From positions 37,588,302-37,652,301 of the forward strand of contig NC_088717.1 in the NCBI RefSeq assembly GCF_963576615.1: a DNA stretch of 64,000 nucleotides, in the 5' to 3' direction. A program made the translations under genes and the position numbers. Shown here piece after piece: positions 36,901 through 47,213 of the stretch. Every line of letters starts with the position of its first letter. Positions within the stretch are counted from its first letter, which is position 1. Source of the stretch: Watersipora subatra. Its lineage: Eukaryota; Bryozoa; Gymnolaemata; Cheilostomatida; Watersiporidae. The notes beneath the pieces are model-generated. The model saw nothing but the letters and a program-made list of their open reading frames with translations, was not told the DNA's origin and did not search any database.

Positions 36901-39900
36901 CTGTAAAATTAGCTGTCTTCATGCTGATGAGCTTCCATTGAAAAAGTAAACTCTTTTATCTATATATATTTTTCAAAGTATGTCGTCTGTCTTCTGTCGT
37001 CTGTCTGCGTCCCGGCTCTAGATCATAAAATCTTGATGTTGAATTTTCTGTTCTGATGATTTCTGAAAGTTCTGATAAATTTGAACTCATAACGAATGCA
37101 TCAACAAGTTTCTAATCCATACGCTCTACCACTGAGCTCTACCACTGAGCTCTACCACTGAGCAATGAGCTCTACCACTGAGCTCTACCACTGAGCAATG
37201 AGCTCTACCACTGAGCTCTACCACTGAGCAATGAGTTCTACCACTGAGCTCTACCACTGAGCTAGAACAGCATATTCCATACGTTCTACTACTGAGCTCT
37301 ACCACTGAGCAATGAGTTCTACCACTGAGCTCTACCACTGAGCAATGAGCTCTACCACTGAGCTCTACCACTGAGCAATGAGTTCTACCACTGAGCTCTA
37401 CCACTGAGCTAGAACAGCATATTCCATACGCTCTACTACTGAGCTCTACCACTGAGCAATGAGTTCTACCACTGAGCTCTACCACTGAGCTAGAACACCA
37501 TACTCCATATGCTCTACCACTTAGCTAGAAAAGCATATTCCATACGCTCTACCACTGAGCTAGAACAGCATATTCCATACACTCTACCACTGAGCTAGAA
37601 AAGCATATTCCATACGCTCTACCACTGAGCTAGAAAAGCATATTCCATACGCTCTACCACTGAGCTAGAAAAGCATATTCCATACGCTCTACCACTGAGC
37701 TAGAAAAGCATATTCCATACGCTCTACCACTGAGCTAGAACAGCATATTCCATACACTCTACCACTGAGCTATAACAGCATATTCCATACACTCTACCAC
37801 TGAGCTAGAAAAGCATATTCCATACGCTCTACCACTGAGCTAGAACAGCATATTCCATACACTCTACCACTGAGCTATAACAGCATATTCCATACACTCT
37901 ACCACTGAGCTAGAAAAGCATATTCCATACGCTCTACCACTGAGCTAGAAAAGCATATTCCATACGCTCTACCATTGAGCTAGAAAAGCATATTCCATAC
38001 GCTCTACCACTGAGCTAGAAAAGCATATTCCATACGCTCTACTACTGAGCTAGAACAGCATATTCCATACGCTCTACCACTGAGCTAGAAAAGCATATTC
38101 CATACGCTCTACTACTGAGCTAGAACAGCATATTCCATACACTCTACCACTGAGCTAGAAAAGCATATTCCATACGCTCTACCACTGAGCTAGAAAAGCA
38201 TATTCCATACGCTCTACCACTGAGCTAGAAAAGCATATTCCATACGCTCTACTACTGAGCTAGAACAGCATATTCCATACGCTCTACCACTGAGCTAGAA
38301 AAGCATATTCCATACGCTCTACTACTGAGCTAGAACAGCATATTCCATACACTCTACCACTGAGCTAGAACGCAATGGCAATCGGAAACGTTTTCATATA
38401 ACGGATACACAATGCGCGTGTTAATTATTTTAGCCTTGCATCCACGAGTTACGATGCTTCTGTTCAGAAATATTTTGGGACCTCATGTAAGTATGTGCAA
38501 TGTGATGCTTATTCATCCTTTTTCATTAAGGCTAAATTTATTCGGCCCCACGATATCGACGATAATTTATCTCAAACTTAAAATTCGGCAATTGGTTCAC
38601 TGATTATATACAATGAAACCTCGGCTCTTGGACGCTTCGGTTCTCGACTAACTCGGTTATCAACCAAAAATTTTGAGATTTGTTCGTCGCGGATCTCGAA
38701 CATAAATTCGAGAGCATGCGCATTGAAATTGGAACAGCTCCGGAAACAACATGCAAACGTTCGTTAACAAAAAGCAATTTACGCTTCATGAATTCTTTAC
38801 AAAAAAGGAGGAACCATCTGGGGCAAAAAGATTTACCAAATAGATTTGCTAAAGAGATAACACCTCTAGCATACGTATATTTGTTTATTATTTAACTTGT
38901 GAGGAGCAAAGAGGAAAAAAATGTTAAATTGTAGAACGGCGAAGAACTTTATAAGGCTTAGCTTGTCTGGAGACTCATTCGCTGTGCACTTGATCGCTAC
39001 CATAAGTTCCTAATTGGTTAAATTGATGTCTACGCATGTCATGTGCTGGGTTACATTGGTTTACTTGAGGGTTAGGTAAATTTCTTTAATTTATTTGACC
39101 AAAAATTAATTTTTCAAAACTCATTTTCTCAAAAGTCAATTACTCGAAAACTGAAAAGTACAATTTTTTGAACATAATTGAAATTATTTGGTGAGCTCTA
39201 TTTTGTTCTTGTATTTAGTTTATCTTATACGTACATAAAACAGCTTCTGTTTACAAAGTTCTGATTTTAGGTTTTTGTACTATATTTTTTCTGTAGTCTC
39301 AAATCATCAAGCTGGAAACAACGTTGACAGCGATAAGGGAAGAAATTAGGTTTAAATGACAATTTATATGTCAAGGACAAAATATATTAGAATTGAGAGA
39401 TGTGCAACAAAATGGGAACTTGGTTCACTACAAAATGGGCATCAAGGATATCAAAAGTTGCGCAGACGAGTTCCATAGTGAACAAAATTGCTATTTGTGA
39501 ACTACTGATTTTTATTTATTTTTTTGACTATTTCAAGTAGACTATTACTTGGTTTGATGAGAGGTTTGGGTTGTACTTAAGGTGTCTGATTAGTAACCAT
39601 TGTAAATGACAATTCTTTAACGACTTGATACTGTACAGCAGGTGAAACTACAAATTCAAATTTTTCAACGAATTGTATTTTAATACATTTTGATATTTTT
39701 TGGAAACAAATTTTGTAGCTAATTGATAAATAGACATTACTATGTTTGATTTAGTGATTTATTTTAGCTAAAATCAGATCATCTTAGGCTCTGATAACTC
39801 GAAATCATATTACTTTTAACCGTACCAGTTGATTAGGTCAATAAGTCGATCAGAAGATGTAAAGACATTGATTGATGGTATGATGTATAAGAAGATTTTA

Positions 39901-40284
39901 AAATTGAGAAAAGGAATATGAAAATTTGGAACATTTCAGAACTTAAAATCTTAATTAAATAAAATTAAATCTGAAATGTTGGGCATGAAAACGATTGTCT
40001 TGAAGTTTAATTCAGTCAGTTTTCATCATTTAGTCACTAACTGAAGTGTAACTAACATAGATAGGACTTTGCCTCCTAGCATATAGTCACCAACCTTGAA
40101 AAATAGAGAAAGCTTTTCTTTCTATGCTCGTATAATCTTTGCTTTCAGAAACCCTTCAAGCCTAGGCCTTTACTAAAAAAGCATAGCCTGTGTAAAGGAA
40201 CTTACGACAATGGGGCAGTCCTTTAGTGCTGAGGGCATCAACAGCAGACGAACCAGTACGCGTGACCGTAGAGAACTGTGCCAT
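30957..40284 (-). CDS. unrecognised small multi-pass membrane protein
   Basis: Four exons join in phase on the minus strand: 40206-40284 (start, MAQFSTVTRTGSSAVDALST), 36378-36536, 33202-33296 and 30957-31136 (stop), giving about 170 aa. Donors are GTAAGT, GTATGT and GTAAGT. The third exon's acceptor is the least sure: the phase needs AAAAG at 33297, while a better-looking TTTCAG lies 10 bases upstream and would break the frame. Hydrophobic stretches SLVAISVLTG, FCIPLITVPLV, VMLVGGWVLN and FISLGVAGAAAFLGFLF suggest three or four membrane helices; WRPP and KDERWKTYP lie between them. The start has a good context (AACATGG), but the frame is open upstream, so a further 5' exon is possible. I do not recognise the family. 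It ends tail-to-tail with DAW1. Confidence 0.7.
31343..31792. mobile_element. full-length copy of the AAGATGAACTT MITE family
   Basis: Left end AAGATAAACTTGCACAAAAT and right end TTTGTGAAAATTCATCTT are inverted, with TTTTATC(A)GAAAGTATCGG mirrored near the right end. The 450-bp middle (TATCGGCTATTGCACTCAAG, TTGATTTTAATCTTCAA type words) is shared with the copies near 52000 and 57500. Between exons 3 and 4 of the membrane-protein gene. Confidence 0.75.
33741..34012 (+). pseudogene. possible LINE 3' tail
   Basis: A short frame reads HPLHSYFPRQSTTPYTRYLH and LYRTAIPQKDIFSYKHNF, which resembles the extreme C terminus of some LINE reverse transcriptases. It is followed by AATAAAGTTCTTATCAATCA, the short-repeat tail often seen at LINE 3' ends. 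The match is by eye only. Confidence 0.35.
34013..35170. other. intron sequence, nothing recognised
   Basis: AT-rich, between exons 2 and 3 of the membrane-protein gene. A few loose repeats of CATAGATGTGA(C/T)GG at 34250-34350, otherwise no feature. Confidence 0.4.
35180..35460. repeat. 15-bp minisatellite, about 17 copies
   Basis: Unit CATATAGACACTAGA with frequent single changes (AAATATAGACACTAGA, CATATAAGCACTAGA, CATATAGACGCTAGA). Divisible by three, so it gives a false Ser/Ile/Cys/Leu/Val repeat on the minus strand. Confidence 0.92.
35556..35675 (+). mobile_element. tRNA-derived SINE fragment
   Basis: GTGGTCCAGTTGTCTAAAGC (A-box region) and GGCCGAGTTCATATCCC (B-box region) are followed by GGTGATGACAAGAATGACAT, the core also seen in the two minus-strand copies at 56584-56870. 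Same SINE type as those, ending at CCAACTTT. Confidence 0.65.
35676..35800. repeat. 36-bp tandem repeat, 3 copies
   Basis: Unit contains CATTGAGTACGTCTCTAGCT and ATCGAGGTTCTCTAGC, with few differences between copies. It directly follows the SINE tail. Confidence 0.9.
36955..37120 (+). mobile_element. Helitron 5' end with antisense tRNA-like core
   Basis: TCTATATATATTTTTCAAAG followed by GTCTGTCTTCTGTCGTCTGT matches the Helitron 5' ends at 20992 and 15273. Then on the minus strand come a B-box-like GAGTTCAAATT and, at the border of the next array, TAGCTCAGTGG-type A-box sequence. No CTAG terminus was seen downstream; the satellite array starts where the rest of the element should be. Confidence 0.6.
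37121..38372 (-). repeat. tRNA A-box satellite (35-bp unit, about 25 copies plus compound head)
   Basis: From about 37500 to 38372 the unit is 35 bp and read on the minus strand contains TAGCTCAGTGGTAGAGCG and then TATGGAATATGCTTTTC. The first part is the D-arm of ordinary tRNA genes and fits the RNA polymerase III A box (TRGCNNAGYNGG, with the optional base absent). The head (37121-37500) is a compound of shorter units, GAGCTCTACCACT alternating with GAGCAATGA, plus full-length units. Variants GCTCTACTACTGAG and ACTCTACCACTGAG are spread in blocks. No B box is repeated. It lies in intron 1 of the membrane-protein gene, in the gene's own orientation. Confidence 0.92.
38373..39865. other. intron sequence, mostly unrecognised
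   Basis: A candidate single transposon end sits at 38610-38670 (CAATGAAACCTCGGCTCTTG, with repeated TCTCGA/TTCGAGA words after it). I found no partner end. Otherwise AT-rich with no gene. Confidence 0.35.
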
Positions 40285-41334
40285 GTTAACTAAATTTTCA
40301 ACCAGCTGACGGTTTACAAAATTTGCTATAATGTCGTGCCAGGTTAAAATATTTAAAAAATGAAATGCCAAACATGTTTTCATAAAAACATGCCAGTCAG
40401 CTTAAAAATTTTCATTAGTGTGTAGATGTATGGTTTCAATATTGGCTCTGCCTAGGTTTTTTTCATGAACTTGAATGTTACTGTGGCATCAAAAGCGTTG
40501 TAACTACTTTTTCCCCAATTACTGCTACATCAGGTTGCTGCATTGGAGATTTGTATCTATATTGAAGATTAGAAAATTAGAAAGCCCTTTCTGTCAACCT
40601 CCGAGGTGGCAACTAGCCAAGAAGCCTCACTTAACTGCCTTGCTATTCAAAAAAATAACTGAGAAATGTCTTTATGTATGAGATGATACGCTGCAAACAG
40701 AACTTTTTTATTTTAATATCTGATCTGGAAGGACTGAGGAAACCAAAGTGATAAACTCGATAAAAGCTTTTTGTCCTTGGCTATTTGTGGCTATGGCTTT
40801 CTGTCTTCAGTTATTTGGCAACTGGCCGAAAAGCCTCGCTTAACTTGGGTTGTCAACAGTGACAATCACTGTGACTTCAAACCTTGACCTTCGCCATAAT
40901 GTGGTATCTTCCATCCATAGTGTAATTATGGCTTTTCCAACATCACCTGCAATTGATGCATTGAACAGTACACTGAATCCATAAATTGATGTTAGTGGCT
41001 TGCCAGAGTGCTTAGACTATTTGATTCTTTTAAAGAACCAATCAATTGGGTCAATGGCAGCGATAAAAATCATTCAAAAGATGAACATTGATTGATAGTG
41101 CGGTGTACAAGAACATGTTAAAAATGGAAAAAGGAATATGACAATACAAAAAATTTCAGAAATTGAAATATCAATTAACTAAAATTAAATCTGCGATGTT
41201 AGGCATGAAGACAATTATCTTAGGTTCAATCAAGTATTCCTCATTCAGTCACTAACTGAAGTGTAACAAACACAGAACTTTGCCTCATAGCATATAGTCA
41301 ACAACCTTGAAAAAAATAAAGAAAATCACTCAAA
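39866..41334. repeat. direct duplication flanking exon 1 of the membrane-protein gene
   Basis: About 250 bases at 39866-40118 recur at 41088-41334 with roughly 80% identity by eye; shared words are AGTCACTAACTGAAGTGTAA, TTTGCCTC(C/A)TAGCATATAGT and AACCTTGAAAAA. A shorter pair, GGCAACTAGCCAAGAAGCCT at about 40608 and GGCAACTGGCCGAAAAGCCT at about 40809, lies between. Exon 1 (40206-40284) is inside the span and was not seen duplicated. Confidence 0.75.
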
Positions 41335-43197
41335 AATATATTATATATATATTTTATTTGCTAATAATCTTGCAATTTCTTGATATTTTTTTTATGTACT
41401 CGAACAACTGATCAGACTACCAGCTGCACAATCACAAGAAAACTAACCCGATGAAATCTGGCCACTTCAGTATCACAATGGCAGGCTTGAAGACCAAATA
41501 CAAAGTTACATGCGGTGTACAGCAATTCAGTATTATCCTAACCTGCTCAGTACTTAATGTAAAGCAAATTCTGAAACCAAGGCACCTCTCACTCTTAAGC
41601 TCAACCTTCCACCTTACCCTTTAACTAGCCACACCTGGTAGTAAGCGTATTGTCATTACCTCCCTTAAACTCCAGCCTTCTCAAGTTGCCCCATTCATCC
41701 TTTCTTATGCTGAGACACTGGACTGTTGAACCAGCCCAGCGGTCCTCTTTTTTATCTTACTTTGAACAATTTTACTTTCTTCAGCCCTTGTTGTCCTGCG
41801 AAGCTTGCTGCCCAGAAATAATGCAGCAATGAGTGTGCTATGTATAATGTACCTCCGACATTACTAACCAACCCAACGTTTGTATTAGTGATTTTGTTCC
41901 TACGAGCCAGTGAAGCACTTTTACTTCATTTGGAAAGGATTTTAACCCTATAATTTTAAAATACCATCAGAAAATGATAAGATAGTTAAAAATGTTTTAC
42001 TACTTACTTTTATGGACTTGTCACCAATGCAATGAATGTTCATTAGCAAAGTACAGACAACTCCAGTTACCTAATAAGTCTGCGAGGACAAACACTTTGG
42101 ATAAATCGTACATTTTAATTGTAGTCTTAAAGCTAACCTAAATCTATTACTACTAAGCCAATGATATATCATACCAACGTTTGTAATTTTTTACATTTAT
42201 TTTAACATGTGCGTTGCGACGAAGCTTTCATCTAATATTTTCTTTTATATTTCCTTTCGAAAACCATGTTTGTTATTTTGGTAATTATGCGCACAAATGG
42301 CCACCATGAATACTGGGTAAAAGTAAAGTTGGAACAAAATTAATTCAAAAATATTAACTCAAAAACCAAGATTAAATATACTTACTGTTTTTAGCACACA
42401 CCACCATATTCTAAATTGCTCTGATGTACATTCTTTCACTTTATACAGTTAACATCTAATAAAGACCTAAGCAGCGCTTATACACACTGCTTCTATGTAC
42501 ACTTATGATCCCCACCTTTCCACTTCATATACACTTACATATTTGCAGCAAAACTGGCCTGGTATAAAACCTCTAATACACATAAAGCTTCTGCAACTGG
42601 AGTATGGTAGTTCCAGCTAGAAGTAAACCTACCAAAGGTGTGTTATATATATTTACACATTCCCATTTCCTACACTGATAAATGAATGTGGGAATACTTT
42701 CTGCTCACTGCTGAATTATCACATACCTAATATGGAAACTAATCATGCAGATTGGAGAGGAACAGATTCAACTAATTCACTTCCCTTCCATTTATTCGGT
42801 GTCAGACATTCATACAACGCTCCATGAAATGGGCTAGTGGTTGGAAAGATACGATAACCTATCCGAGAAAACTTGACAGAGAGTTCATGCACTCCAATAA
42901 ACTATTTTTCTTAAATGTGTACTGAAAATTCCACTTCAAGCATAGACATCGGTAATACCTATGAAAAATTCTAGTCAATCCCTGTGGATCAACTAAGTCC
43001 AAAGCTGTAGCACCTAATCGAGTCATGCAGACATTTGAATAGAGAATATCATGGCACAAAATCAGTCAGCACTGGCAGAAAATAACTTTCATAAGTTTAA
43101 CGTCAGAAGGCGATGGGTGTGGTTGGACAAGTCTGATTGGTTAATAAACGATACATCAAGCAGATTAATTGGCTAGCGCTGGCGGATATCAAATCGG
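41335..43197. other. intergenic spacer with a copied splice-donor segment
   Basis: No gene recognised. At 42289-42395 there is a copy of the sequence at 54128-54225, which is intron 2 of the DCUN1D gene with its splice donor. Shared words: TTAATTCAAAAATATTAACT and TATACTTAC. AATAAA on the minus strand at 42792-42797 could end the DCUN1D transcript. Confidence 0.5.
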
Positions 43198-46100
43198 CTA
43201 TGCGCCGGCTTGAGTCTCCATTGAGGAAGCCTTTTGCAATGATTCAACAAACTCATCCAACATGACTGGCCCTGTAAGAGAACATTTAAGTACACTAATC
43301 ACAATGCAAATCTGAAGTGATTTTTGGTTGAATTGCAGAAATTGCATTTGCAAAATTCAATTCATACAAAAAGTGTCAACGATGACACACTTTCAAGGTG
43401 GGTCTATGACATTATACCATGACAGACGACGATAGGTGAGAGAAGCTCGATGCAAAAAAAATTGATGGAAATTATGAACAGGTGATGTGCCACACTTGAT
43501 GTCTGGTGACATAATACCACGTAAGGTTAACAAAGCTGTAATTCAACCAGTTTCATTCTTTTCTTTATCAAATATTAGGTCTAACTGAACATCTTCGATA
43601 GACTTGTATAAACAATTCTAACTGATGAAAAATGTCGGCAGGTGACACTCTTGACATGGTCCTATTGACTGATAACATGACAGGTGACAACGGGTGGCTA
43701 AAGCTATTGAATGTCAATCTTTACATGGCGAAGTATTATTTATAGCTCAACATCTTCCTAGACTCATGTTCAGCCACACAACTATCAACAGTCCACCAAC
43801 TTTTTATGTTCTCCACCAACAACCTCAACATATAGATTTTCGAACAAACAACTTAGAATTTGACAAAATATTTTACTCTACCACCGCAAAAACCTTTCAA
43901 CATATAGCATTAAAATCTTTTAAAACCATGTAGTTTTGCACCAGAAAGGGAAAAATGATACCAATTTAAAACTAAACTTGAAAAATATAAAAGATAGTAA
44001 AATAATTATATATAAGCTAAGTTAATTTGAACTCTACCTAGTATATGTTAGACTAGGTTACACCATGTATCTTTATCACCTCCTAACCTATTGATGACCT
44101 ATAACCTATGACCTATTGCCTACGCTTTCAGTCGAATGTCTGTAAGATAATGTAATAACAAACAATAAAGTAAAGCCTGGTTCCCATATACGTCTCAAAG
44201 CACCGGTGACAGCACGGCAGGCTATTAGCGGTGAAATGGGAACCTACGTAGTAGTAGGTTGTTGCCTAGGTAGTTGTCGGAGGCAACGCAAGAGTTTAGC
44301 GCTGTTCAAATTTCGAGAAGAGCCGCAGGCAAAGCCTTCCCGAAATGCACTGTACGGCATAGCGAACGAACACTGTTATGTCGTTATTAGCGATGCAGCT
44401 TTATGTGAACCACCGAGCCTGGCGTCGCAAGCATTTTACTGCGCAATATTACCGCCGGAGTCTCGCAATCGATATGGGAACCAGGCTTAATCATTGATTA
44501 TTGCTTTATTAATTTAGAGTTTTGCAAACATTTTAGTTTGTAAAACTATATATATAGATCTCAGTGTTTGTCTGTCATCAATCGTCTGTCCAGTAATAAC
44601 TTTAATAATAAAAAAACCATTTCACTGAGGATTTGAACTCACAACATTTAAACTGCAAGTCTACCAATGAGCGTGTGTAAACACTAGACTAAGCCATTCT
44701 TAACATTCAGATCTCTCTATCTAACCTTATTGCGATTGCACACGTAAAACCTGTACTTTTTATAATTAATTTATATTACATTTTGCGTTTGTTTTTCTTT
44801 AGAAATATTTTTGAAAGCTTTTTTGTACCATTACTCATAACCTATTTTTTAAATTTTTAATTTTTAAATACGCCGCTTCAATTTCCATTACCTTACTATT
44901 TCTGGTTTTTTCCAAATTTCGATCGTTAATTCTGTAAAGGCTAAATAGTTTTCATGTGGGCAATAGGAGTTGTCTCTACATTCTCTCTCCATTCGGTCAG
45001 ACAAAGTATCAAACGAAGACAGCCTGATATCTCATTTTTACATTTGCACTAGTATCAAGAGGTATCAGTATCGTCCTACTCCAAGTTTTGATAGATAGCT
45101 TTTGCTGCAACAGTAACCTCTTTTATACACATATTTCTATGCACTCATTGTTGTTGCTCATTCAACATATTCATGATTTTTATTTTGTTTACTCAGTTCG
45201 TATCAATTATATCATTACCAAATCACTTTTTATTGTAATCGTAGCAAAACAAACTTTATTTAGCCATTACTTACTAAATATTTCAAGTTTAAATTTAAAC
45301 ACCTTTACAGTTGTTTATTTTTTTCTTAATTTATTTGAACTACACAAAACGCTTTTCTCATGATATGTAGTTTGAAAGTTAGAATGGTAACTGTTGTAAT
45401 ACGCTGAACAGAAAAAAATCTGTGCAAAGACTTTTTATTACCTGGGTATTGCCAATCATTCACCTAGTAGTTCTATATAATACATTTGTTTTAATGAAAT
45501 GTGTTAACGCTGGAAGTATTAAAAAGTTATCATAGATGTTTGGTCATTGGAACAAATTAAATAAATTACAGTGTATTCCTATAATAATATTTGCTTCAAC
45601 ATACGATGGTTTCAACACTCAAAGCAAATATTGGAACAAATAAACTTTGAAGTTTAACTGCATATGAATAATTATGATATATGAGCACACGGCTGTGGAG
45701 TCTCCACTGAACTATTACTATGGATTATTATGAATTATCATCTAAGGTGAAGGAATCCATGGATGCAATTGTATAAGAGTGTGCCTACAAATTGAATGTA
45801 AGGGCATATGAGATGTCTTAGTTTCATCCATATGCTTGTGTGCTAACAGTGTATGTAAGTGCATACAAACAAAACTCAAAGAAATGTACGTACACGCGCC
45901 ATTGACATCGTAGTTTGAAAGGTCGGACTTTATGCTTCTACTGAACTCCAAAATGTTATTCCATTGATCTCTATTCAATACCTTGTACTGTGAGTTCTAC
46001 AAAATCATGAGATAGCCTATGAACCTTTGCCAAAATTACGAAGTGTATAGATAGATGCTATACAATCTGCACATATAAACAAACTAATACTCTTTTAAAA

Positions 46101-47172
46101 TTGCAGAATATTCATAATGAAGGTGTGCCTGAGACTAATTTTATTAGACACACCGAATAAACAAGTATAATAAAAACCGTTCAATAATTTGATATTTGTC
46201 TTCAACTATGTAAGCAGTTCTACTTCAATCATGTTAACAGTCCTACTTCAATTATGTTAACAGTCCTACTTCAATTATGTTAACAGTCCTACTTCAATTA
46301 TGTTAACGGTCCTACTTCGATTATGTTAACAGTCCTACTTCAACCATGTTAACAGTCATACTTCAATTATGTTAACAGTCCTACTTCAATTATGTTAACA
46401 GTCCTACTTCAATTATGATAACAGTCCTACTTCGATTATGTTAACAGTTCTACTTCAACCATGTTAACAGTCATATTTCAATTATGTTAACAGTCCTACT
46501 TCAATTATGTTAACGGTCCTACTTCGATTATGTTAACAGTCCTACTTCAACCATGTTAACAGTCATACTTCAATTATGTTAACAGTCCTACTTCAATTAT
46601 GATAACAGTCCTACTTCAATTATGTTAACAGTCCTACTTCGATGATGTTAACAGTTCTACTTCAACCATGTTAACAGTCCTACTTCAATTATGTTAACAG
46701 TCCTACTTCAATTATGATAACAGTCCTACTTCAATTATGTTAACAGTCCTACTTCGATTATGTTAACAGTTCTACTTCAACCATGTTAACAGTCATATTT
46801 CAATTATGTTAACAGTCCTACTTCAATTATGTTAACAGTCATATTTCAATTATGATAACAGTCCTACTTCAATTATGTTAACAGTCCTACTTCGATTATG
46901 TTAACAGTCCTACTTCAATCATGTTAACAGTCCTACTTCAATCATGTTAACAGTCCTACTGCAACTACGCTAACTGTGGTTTTACAATAACGTTAACAGC
47001 ACTGTAAACATCTGAACAATGTGATCTTAACAGCAATTTATAAAAAAGCTTCCCATAAACAGAGATATTTAAAATCTCCAATGTTACTAGAATAGCCAAT
47101 AAAATTGCCAAATGCGTGGAGATACAGTTGTAATACACATCCAGTAAACTCGACACAATGACCGTGTTAATG

Positions 47173-47213
<41 letters not shown>

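Noticed and set aside
37126-37485. 119-codon VVELSGR repeat frame
   Set aside because: Translation of the A-box satellite, not a protein gene.
38604-38900. Possible transposon (CAATGAAACCTCGGCTCTTG end) with short frames
   Set aside because: Only one end is visible; no matching inverted end or transposase was found, so it is only mentioned.
44206-44490. 94-codon plus-strand frame
   Set aside because: It fills the inside of a GC-rich MITE and ends in its terminal repeat; no recognisable protein.
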